A DNA stretch of 36,377 bases, taken from Flavipsychrobacter sp. (GTDB lineage Bacteria > Bacteroidota > Bacteroidia > Chitinophagales > Chitinophagaceae). Below are positions 23,919 to 32,829 of the stretch, piece by piece (the stretch's first letter is position 1; the number at the start of each line of letters is the position of its first letter). Under the pieces are notes generated by a model. The model made no database searches and had not been told where the DNA came from. It saw only the letters and a program-made list of their open reading frames with translations. Location of the stretch: NCBI GenBank assembly GCA_025963465.1, contig JAOQAP010000087.1, positions 1 to 36,377 of the forward strand, read 5' to 3'. A program made the translations under genes and the position numbers.

Positions 23919-24581
23919 TTACGCTTTTGCCAATGTATTGATATCAGCCACTTCCAGTATCTTCTTACTGTATCTTTTGTTCACCGTATTGATCATGGCT
24001 ATTCCCACATCTTTCAATGTGCTCATATAGTTAGGCATTACCGGCTTCAGTATAGGGTACAGCCAGGAAACATACTTGTATGCCGGGAGCGTATTTTTCA
24101 GTCCCGGATGAGAATGCATATAGCCGGGACGGAACATGTATGCCTGGCGGAAGGGCAGCTTCAGCAGGTCATTTTCCGTTTTGCCCTTTATGCGCGCCCA
24201 CATACTTTTGCCCTGTTCCGTGCTGTCTGTGCTCTTGCCGGATACATAGGTAAACGTCATATCCGGGTTGAGCCGGGCAAGGGTAGTAGCCACATTCAAA
24301 GTAAGATCATGCGTGATCTTATAATAATCTTCCTCCTTCATGCCAATAACTGATACACCTGCACAAAAGAAACAGGCATTGTAACCCTTCAGCTGATCTT
24401 CTATTGGTGCCAGGTTGAAGAAATCAGCATGTACTATTTCCTTCAGCTTTGGGTGTGTAAAGCCGCTTGGTTTCCGGTTGATGAGAAGCACTGCTTCCAC
24501 ATCAGGATGCTGCAGGCATTCATACATCACGCCTTCGCCTACCATGCCGGTAGCGCCTGTAATTATGGCTCGTATTTTCAT
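23919..24581 (-). CDS. NAD(P)-binding Rossmann-fold protein (HTATIP2/NmrA-like SDR)
   Basis: The start at ATG 24581 gives 220 residues beginning KIRAIITGATGMVGEGVMYE, where GATGMVGEG is the dinucleotide-binding G-x-x-G-x-x-G motif. Later features are VLLINRKPSGF, the FFCAGVSVIGM strand end, and TYVSGKSTDS, which sits where extended SDRs have their catalytic serine. A strict Y-x-x-x-K follows only loosely, so it is an atypical SDR, like the HTATIP2/YbjT group. It should be soluble and cytoplasmic. Substrate unknown. A TACCTTTG box on the minus strand (24606-24599) lies 17 bases upstream of its start. Confidence 0.83.
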   Translation of the reverse strand: MKIRAIITGATGMVGEGVMYECLQHPDVEAVLLINRKPSGFTHPKLKEIVHADFFNLAPIEDQLKGYNACFFCAGVSVIGMKEEDYYKITHDLTLNVATTLARLNPDMTFTYVSGKSTDSTEQGKSMWARIKGKTENDLLKLPFRQAYMFRPGYMHSHPGLKNTLPAYKYVSWLYPILKPVMPNYMSTLKDVGIAMINTVNKRYSKKILEVADINTLAKA

Positions 24582-24598
24582 AAGTTTAATAGAAAAGG

Positions 24599-24606
24599 CA
24601 AAGGTA
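24599..24606 (-). promoter_or_regulatory. Putative -7 promoter element (TACCTTTG, minus strand)
   Basis: The plus strand reads CAAAGGTA, an exact TAnnTTTG on the minus strand, 17 bases from the ATG at 24581. No -33 CAA at standard spacing. Confidence 0.5.
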
Positions 24607-24703
24607 ATACCTAAAATCAATCGTGAATTGTTAATATATAGTAAGTCACCAACTTATAATTATAAATTATATTTTAAATACTCCCATGCATTTAAAATTA
24701 TCC

Positions 24704-24731
24704 TTTGACTTTTGAATTTGAGCTATATTTG
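24704..24731 (+). promoter_or_regulatory. Putative smc promoter TTTG-N16-TATATTTG
   Basis: TTTG at 24704-24707 and TATATTTG at 24724-24731 are both exact but 16 bases apart, one shorter than the usual 17-23. The message leader to the TTG start at 24755 would be about 20 bases. Confidence 0.55.
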
Positions 24732-24754
24732 TCTCCCTCCTAAATAATTAAGCT

Positions 24755-27700
24755 TTGCGATTAAAGTCATTGGAAATAAAAGGGTTCAAGTCTTTTGCCG
24801 ACAAGACCCATATAATACTGGACAACCCGATAACAGGTATCGTGGGTCCGAATGGTTGTGGCAAATCGAATATAGTGGATGCTATCCGCTGGGTGATAGG
24901 TGAACATAAAATAAAAGCATTGCGATCGGATAACCTTGACGACCTGATCTTCAATGGTTCACGTACGCGTAATGCATCGGGTATGGCAGAGGTATCGCTC
25001 ACGTTTGAGAATACACGTAACCTGTTGCCTACAGAGTTCACCACGGTTACCATTACCAGGAAATTCTACAAAAGCGGTGAGAGCGAATATCGCCTTAATG
25101 ATGTGAGCTGCCGCCTGAAGGATATTCATAACCTGTTCCTTGATACCGGCGTCAGCAATGACTCTTATGCCATCATAGAGCTTGGCATGGTAGACGATAT
25201 CATTAAAGATAAGGAAGGCTCACGCCGCCGAATGCTGGAGCAGGCTGCGGGTATATCTATATATAAGACGCGTAAAAAAGAAGCAAAGCAAAAGCTGGAG
25301 GCTACTGAGCTGGACATAGCGCGTATAGAAGACCTGCTGTTTGAAATAGGCAATAACCTGCGCACACTGGAAAGCCAGGCGAAGAAGGCAGAGCGCTACT
25401 TCCAGATAAAAGGAGAATATAAAGAGGTGAGCGTGGAGCTGGCAAAGGCTTCATTGGAACACTTTAACGAACAATACAAAACACTCAACGAGCAACACGA
25501 TACTGAGACCGACCGCAGAACGCAGCTGGAAGCAATAGTAGCAACAGAAGAGGCGAGTGTAGAGCAGCAGAAGGTAACGCTTATAGCTAAGGAGCAGGAA
25601 CTGAACGGATTGCAAAAGCAATTCAACGAACTGCTCAACCGTGTTCGTCAACTGGAAAGCGATAAAAAGCTTGCAGCACAGCGCCTCGAACATTTGAAAG
25701 AGCGTGAGAAAAGCCTGCGTGATTTCTTGTCAGGTGCCGGAGGGCAATCACAAAGCCTGGAAGAGTCTATAGCATTCTCTGAAAAGCAGATAGCCGAAGA
25801 ATCCGCAGGTATAGACCAGATAAAAGCAGAGCTGGAAACACTGCGTGGCACGGTGGACGAAAAGCGTGCAGCATTTGATGAGAAGAAACAGGTGCTGGAA
25901 AAAATGCGTAATGACTACCAGCAGAGACAGCGCAGCCAGTTTGAAGCGGAAAAGAAGGTCGCTATAGCTGATACATCGGTAATGAACCTGCAGCGTAGCA
26001 TGCAGCAGGTGCAGGATGAAAAAACACAGCGCACCACACAGGTAAAACAACTGAACGAAGAACGCACGGACACTGAAGAAAAGCTGGGCGATAAACAAAA
26101 TGAACTGCAGGACCTCATCAGCAAGTATGAAGAGGTAAAGTCTAAGATACTGCAGAGCCAGGAAGAAATGGAAACCTTACGTGCTAAATCGGTAGAGGAA
26201 AACCGTAAGCTGGATAGCCGCCGTAATGAACATGACCTGTTGAAATCGCTTGTGGATAGCCTGGAGGGTTACCCCGACAGTATCAAGTTCCTGAAGAAGA
26301 ATAAGGAATGGAACAATGATGCCCCACTGCTATCAGACGTATTCGTAGTAAAGAACGAATACAGGACAGCGCTGGAAAATGTACTGGATAATTACCTGAA
26401 CTATTATATAGTAACAGATACTAGTGAAGCCGCCAAAGCAGTATCGCTGCTGGATGCCAATAAAAAAGGTAAAGCGAACTTCTTTATACTTAACCACCTG
26501 GGTGAATATGAGCAGACCACAACAGCGGTGCCAAAGGACTCGGTATCTGCACTGGATGTGGTAACTGTGGATGAACAATATGCAGAGCTGGCAAAACGCC
26601 TGCTGGGCCATGTGTACATTACCAATGACGGTGTAGACGTAACAGATATACCGCTGGAGAATGGCAATGTGCTGGTGGGTAAGAACGGTAAGATGATACG
26701 CGGCAAGTATACACTGGGCGGTGGATCCATCGGCTTGTTTGAAGGAAATAAGATAGGTCGTGCAAAGAACCTGGAGCGCCTTGCGAAGGAGATACAAGAC
26801 CTGACGGCTACTACAGCTGAGCTGAAACAGTTTATAGCTGATACGCAAACGCTCATCACAGGATTTAACCAGGAGCTGAACGATAAAGCAATAGAACAAA
26901 CACGCAGGGAGATAAACACTATGCAAAACCATAGTGTGAACCTTGCTCACAGGATAGAGAACTACGAGCACCTGAACCAGAACGGCGACAAACGCCTGCG
27001 GGAAATACAGGATCAGCTGGATGATACGCACGAAAGCATACGCGATACACGCGAAGCGCTGGAAACGATAACAGAAGAGCTGCAGGGGCTGCAGGCCAAT
27101 ATACAGGATGCGGATACGGAGTTCCGTGCAGTAGAGCAGGCATTTAATGATGCTACGCAGCACTACAACCAGCAGAACATCAACTATACGCGCCAGCACA
27201 GTAAACTGGATAACCTGAAGCAGGAACTGAATTTTCGCAACAACCAGTTGGCCGACCTGAAGCGCCAGATAGCAACCAATAGCGAACAGCTGCAGCAGAT
27301 AAGTACACAACTGGAAGAGACTGAAAAGACCCTGCACAGCGGTGACAACGAACTGTATGAATTGCTGAGCCGTAAGGATACAGAAGAAAAAGTACTGAAT
27401 GAAAAAGACCGCGCTTACTACGAGATGCGGAATAACATAAGCGCACAGGAAGGACAACTGAACCAGAAGCGTCGTGAAAAAGAGCATGCGGAAACACTGC
27501 TGAATGGTATAAAGGAAAAGCTGGGTACTATGAAAGTGCAGGTAGCCGGAATGAGCGAGCGCCTCGCAATAGAATTCAAAGTGGTGCTTGACGAAATACT
27601 GGACCAGCCACGTACCGGAGAGCTAAGCATAGAAGAGCTGACCGCTGACACAGAGAAAATGAAGAAACGCCTCGACAATATGGGTGAAATAAACCCTACG

Positions 27701-28285
27701 GCGATAGAAGCATATACGGAAATGAAAGTGCGTAACGACTTCATCGTAGAGCAGCGTGATGACCTTGTGAATGCAAAGGAATCATTACTGTCTACAATAC
27801 AGGAAGTAGAGAATACAGCAAATGCTAAATTTGCCGAGACCTTCAACCTGGTGCGTCAGAACTTTGTAACGGTATTTAAAGCACTGTTCACAGAAGATGA
27901 TAGTTGCGACCTGCGTCTTACAGATCCTGAGAATGTAGCAGACAGCGGTATAGAAATATATGCGCAGCCTAAAGGTAAAAAGCCAAGTACGCTGACGCAG
28001 CTATCAGGAGGAGAGAAAACACTTACCTCTACGGCGTTCCTGTTCGCGATATACCTCATCAAGCCTGCTCCGTTCTGTATACTGGATGAGGTAGATGCGC
28101 CACTGGATGATGCCAACGTAGGCAAGTTCACGCAGATGATCCGCAAGTTCTCCGACAACTCGCAGTTCATCATTGTAACGCACAACAAGCAGACAATGGC
28201 GTCTGTGGATGTAATATATGGTGTGACCATGCAGGAGCCGGGCTGTAGTAAGCTGGTGCCGGTCGATTTCAGAAGTTTGAATTAG
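24755..28285 (+). CDS. smc: Chromosome segregation protein SMC
   Basis: The 1176-residue product has the complete SMC plan. Walker A (GPNGCGKSN) is at residues 31-39, a long coiled coil runs from about 170 to 500, and the hinge (about 505-668) contains GKANFFILNHLGEY and KYTLGGGSIGLFEGNKIGR. The return coiled coil (about 680-1030) is followed by the signature LSGGEKTLT at 1083-1091 and Walker B FCILDEVDAPLDD from 1107. It condenses and aligns newly replicated chromosomes as a dimer with ScpA/ScpB, which are not encoded here. The start is a TTG. The next residues RLKSLEIKGFKSFADKT begin exactly as in other Bacteroidota SMCs, and no ATG precedes them, so the rare start is well supported. A GC-rich hairpin lies after the stop. 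Confidence 0.98.
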   Translation: MRLKSLEIKGFKSFADKTHIILDNPITGIVGPNGCGKSNIVDAIRWVIGEHKIKALRSDNLDDLIFNGSRTRNASGMAEVSLTFENTRNLLPTEFTTVTITRKFYKSGESEYRLNDVSCRLKDIHNLFLDTGVSNDSYAIIELGMVDDIIKDKEGSRRRMLEQAAGISIYKTRKKEAKQKLEATELDIARIEDLLFEIGNNLRTLESQAKKAERYFQIKGEYKEVSVELAKASLEHFNEQYKTLNEQHDTETDRRTQLEAIVATEEASVEQQKVTLIAKEQELNGLQKQFNELLNRVRQLESDKKLAAQRLEHLKEREKSLRDFLSGAGGQSQSLEESIAFSEKQIAEESAGIDQIKAELETLRGTVDEKRAAFDEKKQVLEKMRNDYQQRQRSQFEAEKKVAIADTSVMNLQRSMQQVQDEKTQRTTQVKQLNEERTDTEEKLGDKQNELQDLISKYEEVKSKILQSQEEMETLRAKSVEENRKLDSRRNEHDLLKSLVDSLEGYPDSIKFLKKNKEWNNDAPLLSDVFVVKNEYRTALENVLDNYLNYYIVTDTSEAAKAVSLLDANKKGKANFFILNHLGEYEQTTTAVPKDSVSALDVVTVDEQYAELAKRLLGHVYITNDGVDVTDIPLENGNVLVGKNGKMIRGKYTLGGGSIGLFEGNKIGRAKNLERLAKEIQDLTATTAELKQFIADTQTLITGFNQELNDKAIEQTRREINTMQNHSVNLAHRIENYEHLNQNGDKRLREIQDQLDDTHESIRDTREALETITEELQGLQANIQDADTEFRAVEQAFNDATQHYNQQNINYTRQHSKLDNLKQELNFRNNQLADLKRQIATNSEQLQQISTQLEETEKTLHSGDNELYELLSRKDTEEKVLNEKDRAYYEMRNNISAQEGQLNQKRREKEHAETLLNGIKEKLGTMKVQVAGMSERLAIEFKVVLDEILDQPRTGELSIEELTADTEKMKKRLDNMGEINPTAIEAYTEMKVRNDFIVEQRDDLVNAKESLLSTIQEVENTANAKFAETFNLVRQNFVTVFKALFTEDDSCDLRLTDPENVADSGIEIYAQPKGKKPSTLTQLSGGEKTLTSTAFLFAIYLIKPAPFCILDEVDAPLDDANVGKFTQMIRKFSDNSQFIIVTHNKQTMASVDVIYGVTMQEPGCSKLVPVDFRSLN

Positions 28286-28307
28286 TAAGTACACAGTTAT
28301 AGCATTG

Positions 28308-28333
28308 AAGGCCGGCCCGAAAGGACCGGCCTT
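28308..28333 (+). terminator. Hairpin after smc
   Basis: Eight-base arms AAGGCCGG and CCGGCCTT enclose a 10-base loop. The T-run after it is poor (CTTCTGCGTT), so termination may be partial. Confidence 0.6.
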
Positions 28334-28380
28334 CTGCGTTAATTAGGGTTAATTTTTATACACCCGACGATACAGCGCAA

Positions 28381-28388
28381 TACTTTTG
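28381..28388 (+). promoter_or_regulatory. Putative -7 promoter element (TACTTTTG)
   Basis: This is an exact TAnnTTTG match 20 bases upstream of the ATG at 28409. It lies just after the smc hairpin, so the outer-membrane gene probably has its own transcript. Confidence 0.5.
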
Positions 28389-28408
28389 ATGCGGAACAAA
28401 CGACGTGT

Positions 28409-30826
28409 ATGCGCCGGTTAATTATAAACATCTCTCTTATTATATCCCTGTTATCCGCACAACCTCTGATTGCGCAAACAACCAATGTATCAGGCCATGT
28501 GGGAGTTAACGGGCATGATGCCATAGCTGCTACAGTATCATTGCTGAATGCAAAAGACTCATCATGGATAATGTCTGATATTACAGATGACAAGGGCGGA
28601 TTTTTTCTGAAAGATGTTCCTTATGGCAGTTATATCATTGCTGCTACTTCGGTAGGTTATACAACAAATATGCAGACTGTGGAACTGAAAGATAATGGTG
28701 ACCATACATATATCCTTACGCTAATAAAAGAGAATAATACACTTGATGAAGTAGCTGTAACAGCGAAAAAATCGTTTATAGAAATGAGCCTCGGGAAGAC
28801 AGTTGTGAATGTGGAAGGCACAACTACAGCCGCCGGTACAACCGTACTGGATATGCTTCGCAGGTTGCCCGGTGTTACAGTAGATCAGAACGGCAACATC
28901 TCTATGCATGGCAAGCAGGGTGTGCTGGTGCTTATAGACGACAGACCTGTGTACCTATCCGGCGATGATCTGGCACAATATCTGAAAGCCATAACAGCAA
29001 GCGAAACAGGGCAGATAGAACTTATAACTCAGCCCGGAGCAAAGTATGATGCAGCAGGAAACACGGGTATCATTAATATAAAACTGAAAAAAAATAAGAG
29101 AGAAGGCTGGAATGGAAATGTGATGGCATCTTACGGCCAGGGTATATATTTTCATCGCAATGAAAGCGCATTGCTTAATTATAAAGTAGGTAAGTTAAAC
29201 CTGTCGCTAAGCGGAAGTGATATGGAAGCCATAGGCTTTGCCGACTGGACTGAACATTTATATTTTCTCAACCCTGCAACCGGTAATACGACCGGCAGCA
29301 GCTATGTACACTCTACTCCTAAGGAACGGTTCAGTAATACTGTATTAAGATTTACCGCCGACTACGATGTGAATGATAAAGTAAGAATAGGGAGCAGCAC
29401 AAGAGCAACTTATCATCCTAATACCAATAATGGATATATATGGAGCGGCAATTCAGACGTAAGCGGAACCGTTAATTCTTATAACGGAGTAACTGATGCA
29501 GATGGGTTTATTCGTAAGGATGTGATGACTAATGCTTACATAACTTATAAGGTAAATAAAGAAAGTGCTCTTGACATCAATTTTGACTACCTGTTATCTA
29601 ACCGCAACGCCCGGCAGGATATAAATAATACAGGTTATGACTACCTGATGAACGCATTTCCTTACCCTGCAATAATGAACAGCAGGCAGCTGTCATCTGT
29701 AAATGTGTATAGTATAAAGGCAGACTATACGCGCAGCTTTAAGAATGGCGTAAAAATTGAAACAGGTATTAAGAGCAGCGCAGTAACAACAGATAACAAC
29801 GCGCTATTCAGGCTGTATGAAAGTGGCATGTGGCTCAACGATACGGGCAGGACAAACAGGTTTATCTACAAGGAGCAGATCAATGCTGTTTATGGTACAT
29901 TGTCTCGCAAATTTGGAGCCAGGTGGGATATGCGTGCCGCCCTGCGAGCAGAGCAAACTAATACGCGCGGAATACAGTCGATACACAACGAACAGTTTGA
30001 CCGGCATTATCTATCTCTGTTCCCCACAGCCTACCTCAACTATGCCATGGATAGCAATGACCAATTCGAACTGAATTATGGCAGGCGTATAGAGCGGCCT
30101 GCATACAGCCAGCTAAATCCCTTTATTTATTATTCCTTCCAGTATAACTACAGTAAAGGTAATCCTGATCTGCTTCCGGTGTACAGCAATAATATAGAGC
30201 TGAAACATAGCTATAAGAACATCCTGATATCTACTGTTGCATTTTCACATGCTACCAATATGATAGGAGATATATCAACGGCAGATGATAGTACTAAAGT
30301 GATCTACAATACTTCGGCCAATTTTGCCGGGCATAGTGATGTCTACTATTCCCTTTTATTCAATAAAGACTTATTCAAATGGTGGACGCTTAATGCCGGA
30401 GGTAGTGTGTTCTATGCAGTCGACAACGCGGTCATCAATAACCGGACAAGGCACGTGGAGTGGACAGGATATTCGCTGAGTGTGAACAGCCGTTTTAATT
30501 TAGGCAAAGACTGGCAACTGGAAGCATATGCAGGCTACAACAGCGCAGGAAGATGGTCTGTCAACGCCACGTTCGATGCCAACTTATATATGGAGCTGGG
30601 CCTATCAAAAAAGATCAGCAAGCATTTTCAGCTCAACCTGTTTGCTGCTGACCCATTTTATCTTAACCGTGTAGGCGCACATGTATTCGCGGATAATTTC
30701 AGGGCAGATTCAAAGTTCAGGTATGCCTCCCAGCTATATTCTGTGTCAGTAACTTATTCATTCGGCAAAAGTAAGTCGGCAGAACAAAGGAATAAGTCAA
30801 TAGACGAAGCAGGGCGAATAAAATGA
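28409..30826 (+). CDS. Outer-membrane beta-barrel protein (CarboxypepD_reg-like, plug-like and OMP_b-brl_3 domains)
   Basis: The 805-residue product has a signal peptide (about 1-22, ending LIAQ). A carboxypeptidase-regulatory-like beta-sandwich follows (about 25-110: VSGHVGVNGHDAIAATVSLL, DDKGGFFLKDVPYGSY). Next comes a plug-like domain (about 115-230: LDEVAVTAKKSFIE, DMLRRLPGVTVDQNGNISM, GIINIKLKKNK). The rest is a large barrel of the OMP_b-brl_3 type (PF14905), with the family marker YGRRIERPAYSQLNPFIYY near residue 550-570. It resembles a TonB-dependent receptor, but no clear TonB box is visible and no SusD-like partner gene is next to it, so the imported or sensed ligand is unknown. The cysteine-cluster gene follows directly. 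Confidence 0.88.
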   Translation: MRRLIINISLIISLLSAQPLIAQTTNVSGHVGVNGHDAIAATVSLLNAKDSSWIMSDITDDKGGFFLKDVPYGSYIIAATSVGYTTNMQTVELKDNGDHTYILTLIKENNTLDEVAVTAKKSFIEMSLGKTVVNVEGTTTAAGTTVLDMLRRLPGVTVDQNGNISMHGKQGVLVLIDDRPVYLSGDDLAQYLKAITASETGQIELITQPGAKYDAAGNTGIINIKLKKNKREGWNGNVMASYGQGIYFHRNESALLNYKVGKLNLSLSGSDMEAIGFADWTEHLYFLNPATGNTTGSSYVHSTPKERFSNTVLRFTADYDVNDKVRIGSSTRATYHPNTNNGYIWSGNSDVSGTVNSYNGVTDADGFIRKDVMTNAYITYKVNKESALDINFDYLLSNRNARQDINNTGYDYLMNAFPYPAIMNSRQLSSVNVYSIKADYTRSFKNGVKIETGIKSSAVTTDNNALFRLYESGMWLNDTGRTNRFIYKEQINAVYGTLSRKFGARWDMRAALRAEQTNTRGIQSIHNEQFDRHYLSLFPTAYLNYAMDSNDQFELNYGRRIERPAYSQLNPFIYYSFQYNYSKGNPDLLPVYSNNIELKHSYKNILISTVAFSHATNMIGDISTADDSTKVIYNTSANFAGHSDVYYSLLFNKDLFKWWTLNAGGSVFYAVDNAVINNRTRHVEWTGYSLSVNSRFNLGKDWQLEAYAGYNSAGRWSVNATFDANLYMELGLSKKISKHFQLNLFAADPFYLNRVGAHVFADNFRADSKFRYASQLYSVSVTYSFGKSKSAEQRNKSIDEAGRIK

Positions 30827-30832
30827 TAATTG

Positions 30833-30840
30833 TACCTTTG
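30833..30840 (+). promoter_or_regulatory. Putative -7 promoter element (TACCTTTG)
   Basis: This is an exact TAnnTTTG match beginning seven bases after the previous stop codon. An in-frame TTG at 30830 lies before it and one at 30848 lies eight bases after it; the latter fits as a start at or near the 5' end of the message. Confidence 0.5.
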
Positions 30841-30847
30841 CAGCCTA

Positions 30848-31348
30848 TTGTACCAGACAGATCTTAGTTTCATAGCTGTAGCCGCTACAGAGAAGGAAGA
30901 GGAAAATGATCATTTTCTTCATTCCATTCGTATGCATGAGGATACTGAACTGGACAACATGGCGCATATGCTCAACGATGAGGTGAGCGCAGCTGTAGAT
31001 TGTACAGCATGCGGTAATTGCTGCAAGACACTAGTCATCAATGTAACTGCTGAAGAGGTGGGCTCACTGGCCAATCACTTACAATTATCAGAACAAGATA
31101 CCAAAGAGAAATACATAGAAGAAAGCCTGGCCGGAAATTGTTACATCAACACAATGCCGTGCCATTTCCTTGCTGATAATAAATGCACCATCTACGAAGC
31201 GCGCTTTACCGAGTGTCGTGATTTTCCACACCTTCATAAGAATGGCTTTAAGGCAAGACTATCAGGTACACTAATGCACTACGGCCGGTGCCCTATTATC
31301 TACAATGTAATAGAAGGTATGAAAGTAAAGACCGGATTTTCTTCCTGA
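30848..31348 (+). CDS. YkgJ-family cysteine-cluster protein
   Basis: The frame is open from 30830; I place the start at TTG 30848 (167 codons including stop), because 30830 lies upstream of a promoter box. The first ATG (30932) would remove the conserved-looking helix TEKEEENDHFLHSI. The core is CTACGNCCKTLVINVTAEE, the C-x-x-C-x-x-C-C cluster of YkgJ (PF03692) proteins. It is followed by further cysteines in MPCHFLADNKCTIYEARFTECRDFP and a final GRCP. These probably hold zinc or an iron-sulfur cluster. The role is unknown. Its stop codon directly touches the stop codon of the J-domain gene on the other strand. Confidence 0.82.
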   Translation: MYQTDLSFIAVAATEKEEENDHFLHSIRMHEDTELDNMAHMLNDEVSAAVDCTACGNCCKTLVINVTAEEVGSLANHLQLSEQDTKEKYIEESLAGNCYINTMPCHFLADNKCTIYEARFTECRDFPHLHKNGFKARLSGTLMHYGRCPIIYNVIEGMKVKTGFSS

Positions 31349-31999
31349 TCATTTCCAGTTGCCAAACAGATACATGAACAGGCAAAGCAGTAAAGTGATC
31401 AACAGGATAATATATGGCCTTAGTCTTTCATTGCGGTTCTCCTTAGCCCGTTCTTCACCGTAGCTATATATCGCCAGCATCATATCATTGTCGTCTTTTG
31501 CCAGTATCAGTAGCCTGTGCGTAATATCAGTAAGGTAGCTTACTTCAAGTTTAACAGTGGCTTTCAGTATTTCGTTGATGATGATGCGGTTGGTAGAAAG
31601 GTCATTATGTTGCTGTAGTATGCCAATGTGTGCATCTGTAAGAATGAGCAGGATATAAGCCTGCAATGCTCCCTGGCTCATACGGTGTGTGTCCATCACG
31701 GCAAGGCTCTCATTCAGTTGTTTGCAGATGCTGATGAGCCATTGTGGAGTTATAGCTTCTTTATACTGCGTCTTGCTGCCCATACCGGAAAGCCAGCGCT
31801 CATCATCATACTTTTCTCTTTTCTGCTGTACAGAAAGGGTAGCATAGGCCTCCTGTATCTCTTTGAAAGCAGCTTCTGCCAGTGAGCTTTCTGGATTTTT
31901 GTCGGGGTGATATTTAAACGCGAGTGCCCTGTATGCCTTTTTGATCTCCTGCTGCGTAGCTGAAGGTTTTACGCCCAGTATTTTGTAGTAGTCCTTCAT
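31349..31999 (-). CDS. J-domain protein with C-terminal membrane anchor
   Basis: The 216-residue product begins with a J domain ([19 protein letters not shown], with the HPD tripeptide at residues 31-33 in KYHPDKNP) covering about residues 1-65. A helical middle part follows ([19 protein letters not shown] and onward, no recognised fold). It ends with one hydrophobic helix (about 190-212, [16 protein letters not shown]) a few residues from the C-terminus. It is not a canonical DnaJ, since it lacks the Gly/Phe-rich, zinc-finger and substrate domains. It probably brings DnaK to the inner membrane. A REP-like repeat abuts its start codon, in the same orientation as at groEL. Its gene converges on the cysteine-cluster gene with no bases between stops. 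Confidence 0.87.
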   Translation of the reverse strand: MKDYYKILGVKPSATQQEIKKAYRALAFKYHPDKNPESSLAEAAFKEIQEAYATLSVQQKREKYDDERWLSGMGSKTQYKEAITPQWLISICKQLNESLAVMDTHRMSQGALQAYILLILTDAHIGILQQHNDLSTNRIIINEILKATVKLEVSYLTDITHRLLILAKDDNDMMLAIYSYGEERAKENRNERLRPYIILLITLLLCLFMYLFGNWK

Positions 32000-32024
32000 A
32001 CCCCCGGCCCCTAAAGGGGAACTA
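31999..32024. repeat. Third REP-like palindrome, at the J-domain gene start
   Basis: The core CCCCTAAAGGGG with a CCCCCGG flank matches arm 2 of the groES-groEL element (one mismatch in the first 20 bases when that arm is reversed). It begins at the first base of the J-domain gene's start codon, so its GGGGGT end is the immediate leader of that gene. Confidence 0.75.
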
Positions 32025-32065
32025 TCATGTTATGTGCGAAAATAAGGATCATTTAATTACTGTTT

Positions 32066-32683
32066 CTATTTCGTGTCTTTAAATTTCCAGAGATAAAAAC
32101 AGGCATAGGTGCGGTATGGCGCCCATTTGGCCGATATCTTCAGCATCTTTTCTCTCAGTCCTTTTTTGTCGGTAGCGTCCAGCTTATACACCTTTGCCAT
32201 TGCCTGCTGTATGCCCAGGTCGTCTACTGCAAATACATCTTCACGGCCAAGGGTAAACATAAGCAGCATTTCTACTGTCCACCTGCCTACTCCTTTTATG
32301 GGTGTGAGGAATTCTATGACTTCCTCATTCGTCATTTTATAAAATTTCTTATCATCTACTTTATGCTCAATAACGTATTGCGCTACATTCTGCACGTAGC
32401 TCACCTTTGCATTCGACAGGCCTATGCCGCGCAGCTTATCAAAGGGAGTATCCAGTATCTGCTGCGGTGTAGGTTCTTTGCCATCATATAACTCCAGGAA
32501 GCGCCCGAAAATAACGTCCGCTACCTTGGTAGACAGTTGCTGGCTCATAATACTGGCGCATAACCTGATGCAAATGTTCTTCCTCTTTTTCAGGATGTAA
32601 GGCTCCACGGTATCCAACAGCGGAAGAAGCTTTTTGTCTTTAGACAAATGCTCATAGTAGACATCGGTAATTTTTGCAGGCAT
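32066..32683 (-). CDS. DNA-3-methyladenine glycosylase, AlkA-like HhH-GPD family
   Basis: The 205-residue product has the helix-hairpin-helix of the HhH-GPD superfamily (LTPIKGVGRWT, residues 127-136) and the catalytic aspartate region FAVDDLG, with Asp154 aligned to the PVD aspartate of family enzymes. An earlier segment, IMSQQLSTKVAD at 45-56, is typical of the AlkA branch, whose members cut alkylated bases such as 3-methyladenine from DNA. The iron-sulfur cysteine loop of endonuclease III is absent, which fits AlkA/MPG2. It is short because it lacks the AlkA N-terminal domain, as is usual in many bacteria. The gene is read in the same direction as the J-domain gene and begins 66 bases upstream of that gene's REP leader. 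Confidence 0.92.
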   Translation of the reverse strand: MPAKITDVYYEHLSKDKKLLPLLDTVEPYILKKRKNICIRLCASIMSQQLSTKVADVIFGRFLELYDGKEPTPQQILDTPFDKLRGIGLSNAKVSYVQNVAQYVIEHKVDDKKFYKMTNEEVIEFLTPIKGVGRWTVEMLLMFTLGREDVFAVDDLGIQQAMAKVYKLDATDKKGLREKMLKISAKWAPYRTYACFYLWKFKDTK

Positions 32684-32769
32684 AGCTATAAATTTAGGAA
32701 AAGCATTGATTATAACTGTACTTTATACACACATAATCATGCAAATTTCATTATGAATGTATATACACG

Positions 32770-32777
32770 TAAATTTG
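32770..32777 (+). promoter_or_regulatory. Putative -7 promoter element for the dioxygenase gene (TAAATTTG)
   Basis: This is an exact TAnnTTTG match 52 bases upstream of the ATG at 32830. No TTG at the usual -33 position. Confidence 0.5.
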
Positions 32778-32829
32778 TGCAGCGAATGAATTAAGTTTAT
32801 TCTGCCTTACGAGTCGTAATCTTCATTTA

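Noticed and set aside
26333-27487. A 384-codon open frame on the minus strand opposite smc.
   Set aside because: It lies wholly inside the coiled-coil coding part of smc, and its product is rich in Leu, Phe, Cys and Tyr without any domain. It is a by-product of smc codon use (few antisense stops), not a gene.
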